From contig JAUIBK010000006.1 in NCBI GenBank assembly GCA_030428205.1, positions 53,794-117,793 on the forward strand: DNA of 64,000 nucleotides, in the 5' to 3' direction. Below, one piece after another: positions 1-8,086 of this stretch; position 1 is the stretch's first letter, and each line of letters starts with the position of its first letter. The notes beneath the pieces are model-generated. The model worked only from the letters and a program-made list of their open reading frames with translations. It was not told the origin of the DNA and made no database searches. The stretch comes from a bacterium. GTDB taxonomy: Bacteria; Bdellovibrionota_C; UBA2361; RFPC01. Made by a program: the position numbers and the translations under genes.

Positions 1-114
1 TGCCTCAGCTGCTCGTTCTGTTTGGAGTAATTCAACGGCCTGTTCGCGTTGGATACGGGCAAGTTCTTCAGAGTACAGACTCTGGGCACCGGTGATGTCA
101 GAGACGTAGAACAT
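1..114 (-). CDS. Partial hypothetical protein (N-terminus, runs off left edge)
   Basis: An open frame of 38 codons starts at an ATG at 112-114 on the minus strand and runs off the left edge. It begins MFYVSDITG and continues as a hydrophilic, Glu/Ala/Arg-rich, probably helical stretch. It lies 39 bp downstream of cmoB on the same strand, so it may be cotranscribed. The frame stays open back to the cmoB stop codon, and there is no clear Shine-Dalgarno before the ATG, so the start is uncertain. The 'DIT' followed by a charged helix recalls PAS/PAC-to-helix junctions of sensor proteins, but that is only a resemblance. I assign no function. Confidence 0.4.
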   Translation of the reverse strand, partial: MFYVSDITGAQSLYSEELARIQREQAVELLQTERAAEA

Positions 115-153
115 AGAGCCTATCGTATCAAGATCAGAACAAACGAAAAAGGA

Positions 154-1125
154 CTAAGAAGCCTTTCTTGCTCGTACTATAGTTCGACAAGGCGCTGGGA
201 ATCCTTCAATTGTTTTTGTCTGATCTTTAGGGTCGAGAAAATCCTCAAGGCTCTCATACGGAGCAAGAGGCGTTTTTCTCTGTTCTTCCATTGTTACAAC
301 ACTGGTTGTAATCTCATCAATTTCTCGAAAGCCCGCTTTGTGGAGCCAGACTTTTAGGCAGGAAACGGTGGGCACATACCAGACATTTCGCATCTTAGCG
401 TATCTATCAGGAACACAGAGGGCGTGCGGTTCTTCTCCTGGAATAACCAGTGTTTCCAGAAAGAGCTCCCCCTTTTTCTTGAGGCAATCATACAACATTC
501 GACATGTCGTATACGGATCTCTGCGGTGATAAATCACTCCAAGGCAAAGTGCTACATGGAAGAATTCGGGAAAAATTTCAAGGTGCTCGACGCCAAGTGG
601 TTCATAGCACACACGTGGATCGGGGAAGAGGCGTGAGAGGAAGTCGAACTGGTAGTAACACCGGCTACTTGGATCGAGACCAAGCAGTAGCTGAGGGTTT
701 TGATCAAGCATACGGTACATGTAGTAACCGTTGTTACATCCTATGTCTGCGATAAGTTTGTTCGTAAGTGGTGGAAGAGCATCTACAAAGCGATCCCACT
801 TCAGGTCGCTCCTCCATTCAGCATCAATTTCAACCCCGAGAAGATTAAAGGGGCCTTTTCGCCAAGGAAGGAGCCCTTGGACTATTTCACATGTTTGATC
901 TCGGTATTGATCTTCGAGCTGCTTGGAGCCACGAATGGAGACGACTGAGTTGTTTGTCAAGGTAAGTCCCGTGAGCTCGTCAAATGGAAATGACTCTATG
1001 AGGGCGTTGTGTTTGTCCCAGTGGTTAATCTTCAAAAGCGAGGTAAACTGCTGCTCACGAAGCTTTTGGAAGGTGTGGTAGTCGAACTGCTCCGCCCACG
1101 GAGCGAGCATGCTTTTAGGTGTCAT
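154..1125 (-). CDS. cmoB: tRNA U34 carboxymethyltransferase CmoB
   Basis: CmoB transfers the carboxymethyl group of carboxy-SAM to 5-hydroxyuridine 34 of tRNA, giving cmo5U in the cytoplasm. The 323-aa product matches the family in length and motifs: KGPF at 90-93, EWRSDLKW at 103-110, the SAM-binding DIGCNNGYYMYRM at 127-139, GLDPS at 149-153, GVIYHRRDP at 196-204, LETLVI at 223-228 and a C-terminal ESLEDFLDP segment followed by EGFPAP. It diverges from cmoA, which makes its cosubstrate, with a 326-bp hairpin-rich gap between them. No strong Shine-Dalgarno precedes the ATG. Assignment is firm from family knowledge. Confidence 0.95.
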   Translation of the reverse strand: MTPKSMLAPWAEQFDYHTFQKLREQQFTSLLKINHWDKHNALIESFPFDELTGLTLTNNSVVSIRGSKQLEDQYRDQTCEIVQGLLPWRKGPFNLLGVEIDAEWRSDLKWDRFVDALPPLTNKLIADIGCNNGYYMYRMLDQNPQLLLGLDPSSRCYYQFDFLSRLFPDPRVCYEPLGVEHLEIFPEFFHVALCLGVIYHRRDPYTTCRMLYDCLKKKGELFLETLVIPGEEPHALCVPDRYAKMRNVWYVPTVSCLKVWLHKAGFREIDEITTSVVTMEEQRKTPLAPYESLEDFLDPKDQTKTIEGFPAPCRTIVRARKAS

Positions 1126-1204
1126 ATCAGATAGTTATAGGTACGATGTTTAGCTCTTGATAGACGAGAGTAGCAGATATTTGGTTGTAGTCCAAAAGTT
1201 CCAA

Positions 1205-1222
1205 GGCGTCCTCGGGGACGCC
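1205..1222. repeat. GC-rich hairpin in cmoB-cmoA gap
   Basis: GGCGTCC at 1205-1211 pairs perfectly with GGACGCC at 1216-1222 across a TCGG tetraloop. It is one of three stem-loops in the divergent cmoB/cmoA intergenic region. The small frame spanning 1157-1414 is crossed by all of them and is not called as a gene. Confidence 0.6.
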
Positions 1223-1270
1223 GAACGGGAAGTATGCTGCGCTAGCAGTGTATTTCCCTGGGGAAAACAA

Positions 1271-1350
1271 ATATACCCCGTGAAAAGAAGCGCCAAAATC
1301 GATCAGATTTTGACCCAGGAGTATGACAAACCTACGTTCACGGGGTATAT
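1271..1350. repeat. Inverted repeat with nested hairpin, cmoB-cmoA gap
   Basis: A perfect 14-nt inverted repeat (ATATACCCCGTGAA at 1271-1284, complement at 1337-1350) encloses 52 nt. That interior holds a smaller stem, CAAAATC-GATCA-GATTTTG. It sits about 100 bp upstream of cmoA and could be a 5' leader structure or a remnant of a repeat element. Function is unknown. Confidence 0.6.
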
Positions 1351-1364
1351 ACTCACCTGCCCTC

Positions 1365-1424
1365 CCATTTCTTTTGAATTTTTTTCAGTGGTTGTAACCA
1401 CTCAAAAAAATTGAAAAGAAATGG
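1365..1424. repeat. CCATTT-ended long hairpin, copy A
   Basis: A 60-bp near-perfect palindrome has CCATTTCTTTT on the left, AAAAGAAATGG on the right, and an inner T7/A7 tract flanking GTGGTT-GTAACCAC. Only two mismatches occur along about 28-bp arms. It ends 27 bp before cmoA. The same architecture (CCATTT end, run of T, loop, run of A, AAATGG end) recurs at 9915-9971 and 22452-22494. Confidence 0.75.
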
Positions 1425-1451
1425 CAACGACTTTGAGACAAGAGCTAGCCT

Positions 1452-2204
1452 ATGACTCCCCCAGAAATATCACTCCTTGATACCGCACGACGTGACCGGA
1501 TCTATACATTGGCCGAAGCCCGCAGCTTTGCCTTTGGTGACGAGGTGGCTGAAGTCTTTGATGATATGATCTCGCGCTCGGTGCCGTGTTACCTTGAGTC
1601 TCAATTGCTCATTAGTTCATTGGCTTCTCAGTACTATAAGCCTGGGACAACGGTGTACGATCTTGGATGTTCCACAGGAACAAGTGTTGCGCTTGTGGCA
1701 AAACGACTCCGTGAGCTTTCACCTCAGATTGTTGGTGTTGATAGCTCGGGCCCAATGCTTCAAAAAGCAGAGAAGAAATTAACTGCACTAGAGGTTGCTG
1801 GGTTTATTCGTTTAGAGCAAAAGTCTATTGAAGAAGTTGACTTTAACGCCTCTTCGCTTGTTCTCTTAAATTATACCTTGCAATTTCTCGATCTTGTTGC
1901 CAGAGAAGAGCTCTTAAAGCGAATTTACGCTTCGCTTGTTCCAGGCGGAGCACTTTTTCTCTCAGAGAAAACACGCTGTCTTGACGAGCAAGAAGGCGAA
2001 ATCGTTCGGGTCTTACACGAAGACTTCAAACGCCAGCACGGTTATAGTGATAGTGAGATTGCTAAAAAACGAGAGTCGCTTAAGGGAGTGCTCGTTCCGC
2101 TGACACCGGAACAAAACGAAGCGCTCTTGCATAAAGCAGGCTTTGAGCGTGTCGTGCGTGTGATGCAAGGGTATGGCTTTATCTCTTGGGTTGCTATTGC
2201 TTGA
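1452..2204 (+). CDS. cmoA: Carboxy-SAM synthase CmoA
   Basis: CmoA converts SAM and prephenate into carboxy-SAM, the cosubstrate of CmoB in wobble uridine 34 modification. The 250-aa protein has the family N-terminus (DRIYT near 15-19, FGDEVAEVFDDMI at 28-40, SRSVPCY at 41-47), the SAM motif DLGCSTGTS at 70-78, GVDSS at 95-99, the LNYTLQFL segment near 139-146 and the EKT...Y..KR..L C-terminal region. It lies divergent to cmoB, which supports joint function. The start codon has only a weak purine-rich sequence upstream (AAGAGCT). Assignment is firm. Confidence 0.95.
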   Translation: MTPPEISLLDTARRDRIYTLAEARSFAFGDEVAEVFDDMISRSVPCYLESQLLISSLASQYYKPGTTVYDLGCSTGTSVALVAKRLRELSPQIVGVDSSGPMLQKAEKKLTALEVAGFIRLEQKSIEEVDFNASSLVLLNYTLQFLDLVAREELLKRIYASLVPGGALFLSEKTRCLDEQEGEIVRVLHEDFKRQHGYSDSEIAKKRESLKGVLVPLTPEQNEALLHKAGFERVVRVMQGYGFISWVAIA

Positions 2205-2250
2205 TCTTTTCTGGCTTGCCTAAGACCTTTAGATAGACCTTGGAAGGGTT

Positions 2251-2324
2251 TTAACCGCAGAGACGCAAAGCCGCAAAGATCATTGTGCAAATTTCTCTTT
2301 GCGCCTTTGCGTCTCTGCGGTTAA
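2251..2324. repeat. 8-nt-periodic hairpin (CGCAGAGA/CGCAAAGC units)
   Basis: Thirty-nt arms beginning TTAACCGCAGAGACGCAAAG at 2251 and its complement ending at 2324 form a long stem. Within the arm the unit CGCARAGN repeats about every 8 nt. Sequences of this type are scattered through many environmental bacterial genomes. Relatives in this window are at 15999-16071, 40988-41052 and 46272-46335, with a half copy at 15151-15183. It lies after cmoA and before a small gene. Confidence 0.8.
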
Positions 2325-2380
2325 AAATTTATCTTAGAAAACACAGCGCAAATGCTCAAATAGATGAGATAATAGAGAGT

Positions 2381-2593
2381 ATGAGCACAAAGAAACTGTC
2401 TGTGACTGTGGTTCCGCTTCAGCAAGAGCAAGCACCCCTCTCTCATCAAGATATGACTCCGCAAGAGAGAATTAGGCTTGCATTGAAGCTTACATCAGCC
2501 GCTTGGGCGATAAGGAGAGCAAGAGGAGAACGAATCCCTGACAGAATGGAGAAAGTTGTTAAGGTTAGAGACCTTAAAGACAACCGAGGATAG
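2381..2593 (+). CDS. Small hypothetical protein (70 aa)
   Basis: The 70-codon frame begins at the ATG at 2381 (MSTKKLSVTV). A longer in-frame version would start inside the preceding hairpin repeat and is rejected. The product is basic, with MTPQERIRLALKLTSAAW near the middle and a charged C-terminus (VVKVRDLKD). No membrane segment or signal peptide is visible and I recognise no family. Its stop codon directly abuts the stop codon of the convergent gene at 2594, so there is no intergenic terminator. It could be a real small gene or a chance frame; codon use looks normal. Confidence 0.45.
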   Translation: MSTKKLSVTVVPLQQEQAPLSHQDMTPQERIRLALKLTSAAWAIRRARGERIPDRMEKVVKVRDLKDNRG

Positions 2594-3295
2594 CTACTCC
2601 AGCAGCGGACTTCGCCCAATCTGTAAGTATGCTGTTAGGTCAGCCAAATCCTGATCCGGAAAAACATCTTCTGTGAAAGACATAGGAGAAGGGGAGATTG
2701 CTTGTCGAAGGAGTGGCATTGTTGGACGATAGCGCTTTTCATGGCAGTCGAGACAGGTATTTTGAAAGATGACTTCCCCAACGAACGCATTGGCTGTTGT
2801 CTGAGAAGGAATTTCAAAGACCTCTTTTCCTAATGGTGTCACGTCTCCATTTGCGAAAAAGTAAGTGTCTTGAGGATTTTCATCAGAGCCACCACTGCCG
2901 TCTTCTGGGTCTTGGCCTTGTTCGGGATCTTCGTTGTTTTGCAATCCTTCGCATACAGGGGTGGCAGCATTCGAGAGGTTTTTAAAGGACTTTTGCTTTT
3001 TGCCGAACTTTTTCTTGAGTATCGCGTCGTTTGCTTGTTTTGCTTTCTTCTTTTTCTTTCGAAATCTCGTAACAAGATCGTCATAGGGAATAAATACGAT
3101 AGAATTATTTTTTTTGATCTTCTTTTTTCCCGCGACCTCTTCTAAGCACCAGGCTATCCAGGTGTCACTTCCGATTTGTACCTCGATTTCGGTCAGATCC
3201 CCTTCCTCAACTGCAGTTTTTGCACCCATCAAGACAAGAGCTATGGAGCAGAAGATGCTAAAGAGAAGCAACCGGTGTAAGCAAGAGTGTTTCAT
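2594..3295 (-). CDS. Secreted mono-heme c-type cytochrome-like protein with Lys-rich module
   Basis: The 233-aa product has an N-terminal signal peptide or anchor (hydrophobic at about 8-25), then a Lys-rich central region, and a C-terminal CLDCH heme-attachment motif followed by a short helical domain ending IGRSPLLE. The heme motif implies an exported electron-transfer or sensor role. Residues about 32-130 (EIEVQIG, a Cys, Lys runs, then C.GLQNNEDPEQGQD) resemble the N-terminal region of the DUF1800 protein at 4598-6631, which has EIEISYT, Cys, Lys runs and C.ELLNGDDPENGED. It is the last gene of a three-gene minus-strand operon (DUF1800, DUF1501, this gene). Specific function is unknown. 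Confidence 0.7.
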   Translation of the reverse strand: MKHSCLHRLLLFSIFCSIALVLMGAKTAVEEGDLTEIEVQIGSDTWIAWCLEEVAGKKKIKKNNSIVFIPYDDLVTRFRKKKKKAKQANDAILKKKFGKKQKSFKNLSNAATPVCEGLQNNEDPEQGQDPEDGSGGSDENPQDTYFFANGDVTPLGKEVFEIPSQTTANAFVGEVIFQNTCLDCHEKRYRPTMPLLRQAISPSPMSFTEDVFPDQDLADLTAYLQIGRSPLLE

Positions 3296-3304
3296 TTCAG
3301 AACT

Positions 3305-4564
3305 CTAAAGGAACAGACTTAAGTTCGTTGTATCGTATCCGCTGTCTTGAATGACAGGAGCAGCAGAATAGCCCATGGCAGCAATAACCTGTGCAATCAC
3401 ATTTCTCGTATCAACTGCGGGGCTTGTGAGGTATGAACCTGAAGTGCTCGCGATCTTTTGATTTGTTGGGGCAGCAGTGACCTGTCGACCATTGACTCTT
3501 CCACCCATGATTGCCATAGGATGAATATGTCCGTGGTCGTCCCCTTGCGATGAGTTTTCAAATGTGCGCGCGAACTCGCTTGTGACTAAGATGATAGTAC
3601 GATCCCAAAGCCCGAGTGCTTTGTTCACTTCCGCAAGATAGCGTACTCCTTGGTTCACGTTTGCGAGATTTCCAGGGAGTGAGTTTCGTTGATTAGAGTG
3701 CGTGTCGAACCCTCCATGCTCAAGGTAGAAGGCCTGTGTGCCAAGAACGTTATTGGCCATAGTGAGCTTTGCTGCATCACGGTAATCATTATTTGGTGGA
3801 TTCACACCAACATTTGGAGGATCAGCTTGAGTGGCGTCCTGAATAGCTTCTGCAGCTGCTTCCATATTGGAGATAGAAGTGCTTACAGCGGCCTGTGAGG
3901 AGGCACTTGAAGCGCTCGTTCCGTTATTGAAAGCTGTACGTTGCATATTCAGCCACGTCGTTTCATCAGTACTGTAGAGAAAGCTGGAACCATTTAAGCT
4001 AGAGAGGCTTTCTAGCGCTCTCGTTCCAGGGCATCCTCCTTGAACAATTGGATCTGAACCAGCAAGTGATACAGCAGCATAAAAACCGCTCATCTGACAT
4101 GAGAGCGTATTCATCCATCCGGCAGTAACGGCTCCCATAGGATTCCCTGATGCTTTCATCCACATCTGTGCTGCGGTGCTGTGAGAGCGGCTAAAGATGT
4201 CATTCGGAAACCCTACTTCGTTGATGAGCGCAAGGTCGCCGTCATCAAAGAGTTGTTTGAAATATGAAAGTGATGGGTGAAAGCCTTGTTCTGCATTAAA
4301 GGGAAGAGACTCCGCTTCACTCAGTGAGATAATAGGATTCTTGTCTCTCCAGGCTGAGTGATAAATGGGGTACATATTGTATGTTGCACCACCACCAAGG
4401 TTAATGACGTAAAGGAGCGCATCATTAACCGCAGCTCTTTGAGTTGGTGCAGCAAGAACTTGTGATGAGAATCCAGGGAGAAATCCCTTATGGATGGCAG
4501 CGCCACATGTCCCATAGGTAAGATACTTAAGAAAGTTACGACGACTAACTTTTTTTCTACACAT
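3305..4564 (-). CDS. Tat-exported DUF1501 family protein
   Basis: The 419-aa product has an N-terminal twin-arginine signal (SRRNFLKYL followed by a hydrophobic stretch), so it is probably exported folded. Family signatures include the GGGATYNMYPI region near the mature start, EHGGFDTHSNQ in the middle and TSEFARTFENSS.GDDHGH toward the end; these match DUF1501, a sulfatase/alkaline-phosphatase-like fold. DUF1501 genes are typically paired with DUF1800 genes, and here the DUF1800 gene lies 33 bp upstream. The substrate is unknown. The next gene, with a heme motif, follows after 9 bp, indicating an operon. Confidence 0.88.
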   Translation of the reverse strand: MCRKKVSRRNFLKYLTYGTCGAAIHKGFLPGFSSQVLAAPTQRAAVNDALLYVINLGGGATYNMYPIYHSAWRDKNPIISLSEAESLPFNAEQGFHPSLSYFKQLFDDGDLALINEVGFPNDIFSRSHSTAAQMWMKASGNPMGAVTAGWMNTLSCQMSGFYAAVSLAGSDPIVQGGCPGTRALESLSSLNGSSFLYSTDETTWLNMQRTAFNNGTSASSASSQAAVSTSISNMEAAAEAIQDATQADPPNVGVNPPNNDYRDAAKLTMANNVLGTQAFYLEHGGFDTHSNQRNSLPGNLANVNQGVRYLAEVNKALGLWDRTIILVTSEFARTFENSSQGDDHGHIHPMAIMGGRVNGRQVTAAPTNQKIASTSGSYLTSPAVDTRNVIAQVIAAMGYSAAPVIQDSGYDTTNLSLFL

Positions 4565-4597
4565 TTCTATAAAACTCCTTTAAAACCCAAACCCAGA

Positions 4598-6631
4598 TTA
4601 TTTTAATTGATAGTCCACTGTTGTTGCGAGAAGTACGAGAAGTCCTCGTATTTTATTTCTCATGAGATGGTGAGGTGCATCCGGTGCCGGATCGAAAGCC
4701 TCTCGCTTAGCAAATTTCTCTCCTGGTGTACATCCGAACTCGTCGGGTTCGCCACCATTACAAGTTTCCCAGTTGTAGTTAAGATATTCTACAAGGAGAT
4801 CTCTCTGAGAATTGTTATCACGTACTCCCATTCGTTCTGTGAGGCTATCCACTAAAGCTTCGGCCGGAAGTGCACCTGGATCAAGGTCGGCGACAAACTC
4901 ATCGTAGAAAGAATATTCGTACACTTCGTGTGGAAGCGTATGAATAATTGAGATAAACGCGTTACGTCGAGGTACAACAAATGGCTCTGTTGCAAGCTCT
5001 GGAATGAGCCAACCAAAAATTCTACCTGCGGGATTATTGCCAGGTTGACCAAGATGTTGACCGATAGCATTAATGCGATCTCTCACATTTCGGTGACTAA
5101 AGCGGTAGTTCGTAGAGCGTAAGAATCCAATAATGAGATCTATAGGGCTCTTAATGAGTGTCTTTTGGTTTGATGGTAGATACTGTTCCGTCGCTTGCAT
5201 TAACGTGCGGATAGCGTTCTCAAGATCACCTCCATCGGCTTGAATCATATCAGCAATAAACTGGATAGATGCTTCGTTTGGATTAGGATGCAAGAAGTGA
5301 GTGATGAGCTCTTCAGCCATATGAAAGTATGTTTCAGGGTGACTCAAGATAGCATCTGCGAGATCAGCCCCATCTTCAATCGTCTGCTGGAATGGTGTTC
5401 CTAGGAAAATTGTTTTTGGTCCAGAGATGTGTGCAGCTGGAATAAGAGCTGGAGACTCGATGGTGACGTACTGCATATCACCCTCATCGTCTGGACCAAT
5501 AGGAATCCCTTGCTGGTTATAACCTCTTCCCGAGAGGGAAAGTGCCGCACTCGCAATGTCGAATGGGCCGTAGTTCGGAGTACCTGCAAAGTTTTCAGGG
5601 CTCATCGTCGTAAGTTCGAGAACTTCACGAGCATAATCTTCATTTGGTGCTTGTAGTGGATTGAAGACTGAGTTTTCACCAAGGTTAAGGTTATGAAAAC
5701 CAACGAGTCCATCCATCTGTTGATTTCTTACAAACCAAGCATAATCTAAATTCTTTGCAAAATCTTGAAGGAAGATGAAGTGATCGCGTGCGAAGTGCCT
5801 GCGGTACGTTGGAAGTGTGTCGATCTGAGCTGCCGAACGTTCACTGTGGATGAATGTCATGAATTTATAGAAGAATGGATTAGGACCGTGCATAAAGGCG
5901 TGGTACCAAGATTCCACAAGCCCACTCATATCGAAGTCACGAGGGTTCAGGGGATTACACTCGCGGTTGTCATCATTGGGATCGTCGTCGTAGAGCAGCT
6001 CTTCGGACTGAAGGTAACGATCGCACTGAATATCAAGCATATCTGCATCAAGTTGAGGGCTATTGACCCAGGTCAGAAGCTTATTCACAGTTCCTTGAAG
6101 GCCAAGAGCTACGGCTTGTTCGAGCTCTTCTTTTGAAGCCCCAAAAGCAAAACGAGAGTAAAGAATCTCAGCCTCACGCATTCCAAAGTTGCCTGAATAT
6201 GTACCAAAGTTAAGGAGGGTCGGTGGAGTATCGTCATCCTCGCCATTCTCTGGATCATCGCCATTGAGAAGTTCGGCACAGATTGGAGCACCTAACTTCT
6301 TTCTTTTCTTGTTGGCTTTCTTTTTCTTCTTTAGTTTTTTGAGATTACCACTACGCTGTTTAATCTTCTTCGTGATAGTTTTAATCTGCTTCTGAATTGG
6401 ACGAACTTGAAGATTTCCCTTTCTTGTCCTCTTCTGCACAACTTCGCCAGCGTGACAGTACGCTTTGAGGGTCACAACCTTCCCACTCTTCTTCGTATAC
6501 GAGATTTCAATCTCTTGAACAGAATCAGTCGCATTCTTCCAGCCATTTTTGGCAGCTAGAGCCGGAGTAGTGAAGGCAAAGAATGAAATGGAAAAAACAA
6601 GGAGGAGAGACGAGACAACACGGAAATGCAT
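4598..6631 (-). CDS. Secreted DUF1800 family protein
   Basis: The 677-aa product begins with a signal peptide (residues 1-26, ending PALAA). An unusual Lys/Arg-rich N-terminal module follows to about residue 120. The DUF1800 core starts near residue 150 (YSRFAFGASKEEL) and includes WYHAFMHGPNPFFYKFMTFIHSE and NEDYAREVLELTTM. DUF1800 proteins are exported, function unknown, and usually encoded with DUF1501 partners, as here. The N-terminal module is related to that of the heme protein two genes downstream. It is the first gene of the operon, with about 310 bp of upstream sequence. Confidence 0.88.
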   Translation of the reverse strand: MHFRVVSSLLLVFSISFFAFTTPALAAKNGWKNATDSVQEIEISYTKKSGKVVTLKAYCHAGEVVQKRTRKGNLQVRPIQKQIKTITKKIKQRSGNLKKLKKKKKANKKRKKLGAPICAELLNGDDPENGEDDDTPPTLLNFGTYSGNFGMREAEILYSRFAFGASKEELEQAVALGLQGTVNKLLTWVNSPQLDADMLDIQCDRYLQSEELLYDDDPNDDNRECNPLNPRDFDMSGLVESWYHAFMHGPNPFFYKFMTFIHSERSAAQIDTLPTYRRHFARDHFIFLQDFAKNLDYAWFVRNQQMDGLVGFHNLNLGENSVFNPLQAPNEDYAREVLELTTMSPENFAGTPNYGPFDIASAALSLSGRGYNQQGIPIGPDDEGDMQYVTIESPALIPAAHISGPKTIFLGTPFQQTIEDGADLADAILSHPETYFHMAEELITHFLHPNPNEASIQFIADMIQADGGDLENAIRTLMQATEQYLPSNQKTLIKSPIDLIIGFLRSTNYRFSHRNVRDRINAIGQHLGQPGNNPAGRIFGWLIPELATEPFVVPRRNAFISIIHTLPHEVYEYSFYDEFVADLDPGALPAEALVDSLTERMGVRDNNSQRDLLVEYLNYNWETCNGGEPDEFGCTPGEKFAKREAFDPAPDAPHHLMRNKIRGLLVLLATTVDYQLK

Positions 6632-6945
6632 GGTTTTACGACACCTTTAACAAAAAAACCTCTTCAACGTTTCTCCCCAAATGAGAAAAGCTGATAAATA
6701 AACCTGTTTTTCTAACCCGCAACAATTACTTGAGTGAAAAGCAAGAAGCGATCCAATATGCTCTGTCCTTTGATAGGTAACCAGAAATTCCTATCATTCT
6801 AAGGGAGTTAACCGAGTGCTCTGTAGCAACCTGAAGTTTGTTTTGGGTGCCACGACTTTAAGACTCTGGGAACTACAGTTAGTCTTGGATATGAAAAGAG
6901 TGCAGGGTGAACCTGGAAAATTAGGTTTGAGAATTTTTGCGAGGC
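6632..6945. other. Intergenic region, 5' leader/promoter space of the DUF1800 operon
   Basis: About 310 bp separates the DUF1800 gene start from the TPR gene end. On the minus strand an AAAGGTG sequence lies a few bases upstream of the DUF1800 ATG as a plausible ribosome-binding site. I found no protein-coding frame, no known riboswitch consensus and no strong terminator here. Confidence 0.4.
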
Positions 6946-8052
6946 TTACTTGGTGGCCCCAACCGTGAAGCTTCCAAGTTCAGCATTCGTATGTGAATCA
7001 ATGAAGAGGATGCTACTTATATCTTGTTGTGGATTCTCAATAAGAAATTCTCTTATTGATTGATAGAATTTCTCTTTTGCTGCCGTTGGCATCTTGTCCA
7101 TAGGAAAGTTGTTGAGGTAGAGCGAAAATGAGCCATCGGTATAGCTATGTCTCTCTACCTTAGGACCAACAATGGGGTGCGAGAGGAAGAACCCTTCCAA
7201 GGAGTTTGGGAGGGGGGGGTGGTTCGGCTCAGATCTATTGAGTGAGTCGAGAAAGAGCTGAAAGCGGGCTCGAGATTCGTCTGAAGGAGCAAAACCTAGT
7301 GCTTTGGTTCCTACCTCAAGGGCTTTTTCTTTGTTGCCACTTTGAGCGTAGGCAATCGAGAGAAAAGCGTGGCCTTGGAAATGTTCTGGGTGATTGGTGA
7401 TAAGTTCAGAGAGAGCTTCTATGGCTCTCGTGTGTTCTCCGAGAAAGGTAAGTGTGCTTGCGTATCTTCCTAGTAGCTCAGGGGTTTGAGGGGAAGAAGT
7501 GAGGAGTTTTGCGTAGTATTCTTCGGCCTTGGCAAAAGCGCGCTGCTCAAAAGAGAGGTCAGCAAGAAGGAGGAGGGTGTCTTTGTCGTTAGGACGAAGA
7601 TCGAGCGCTGTGCCAAGAGCGTCGATCGCCTCAAGAACTCCTTGGTTAGATGGAACAGTTTTATTGCGGACTTTTTCTATGAGTAGTTTTCCCAGAGAGA
7701 TCCACGCGGTTGCGTCGTCAGGAGAAGCTTTGGTGGCTTTTCGTAGCCGCTCGACTTCTGGGTCATTGTATGTCTGCGTTGTGCCTCGGGGAGCAAGAGA
7801 GGTGTGTGGCGTTTGAGAGGTTGGTGAGTACGTTTCAGTTGGTTTTGGGCCGAGCATGCCTGATTGATTAAACCAGATAGCGGCCCAAACGAGTGAGCCA
7901 GTAGCGCACGACAGGAGAATATATTTCGGAGAGAAGAGGTGGCTACGATCTTCCAGGATGGTTTTTGAACCACACTGTGAGCAGAAATGGGCGTCTTCAG
8001 AAAGGGTTGCTCCGCAGCTTTTGCAGTTTTGTGTTGGTTTGGTGTTGTTCAT
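6946..8052 (-). CDS. Zinc-ribbon, single-TM, TPR-repeat protein
   Basis: Translation from the ATG at 8052 gives 368 aa. The N-terminus has a zinc ribbon with two CxxC pairs (CKSCG and CSQCG), then a membrane segment around 40-60 (YILLSCATGSLVWAAIW), a Pro/Thr-rich linker and at least four TPR-like helical repeats (ISLGKLLIE, LLLLADLSFEQ, RYASTLTFLGEHTRAIEAL, FLSIAYAQSGNKEKALEV). TPRs mediate protein-protein contacts, so a scaffold role at the membrane is inferred. A TTG 14 codons upstream lies within the arm of a long hairpin and is less likely as the start. It follows the sigma/anti-sigma/Spy cluster on the same strand but is separated by that hairpin. Confidence 0.75.
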   Translation of the reverse strand: MNNTKPTQNCKSCGATLSEDAHFCSQCGSKTILEDRSHLFSPKYILLSCATGSLVWAAIWFNQSGMLGPKPTETYSPTSQTPHTSLAPRGTTQTYNDPEVERLRKATKASPDDATAWISLGKLLIEKVRNKTVPSNQGVLEAIDALGTALDLRPNDKDTLLLLADLSFEQRAFAKAEEYYAKLLTSSPQTPELLGRYASTLTFLGEHTRAIEALSELITNHPEHFQGHAFLSIAYAQSGNKEKALEVGTKALGFAPSDESRARFQLFLDSLNRSEPNHPPLPNSLEGFFLSHPIVGPKVERHSYTDGSFSLYLNNFPMDKMPTAAKEKFYQSIREFLIENPQQDISSILFIDSHTNAELGSFTVGATK

Positions 8053-8086
8053 GGTTGGTAGTGAGGGAAGTGTCTCTTTTTGAATT

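Noticed and set aside
1157..1414. 85-codon open frame on the plus strand in the cmoB-cmoA gap
   Set aside because: It runs through three hairpins, ends in a palindrome and has no ribosome-binding site or family resemblance.
2285..2380. N-terminal extension of the small 70-aa gene
   Set aside because: It lies largely within the arm and flank of the periodic hairpin; the ATG at 2381 is a more natural start.
6632..6945. Riboswitch (for example cyclic-di-GMP type) upstream of the DUF1800 operon
   Set aside because: No conserved core of a known riboswitch could be matched by eye.
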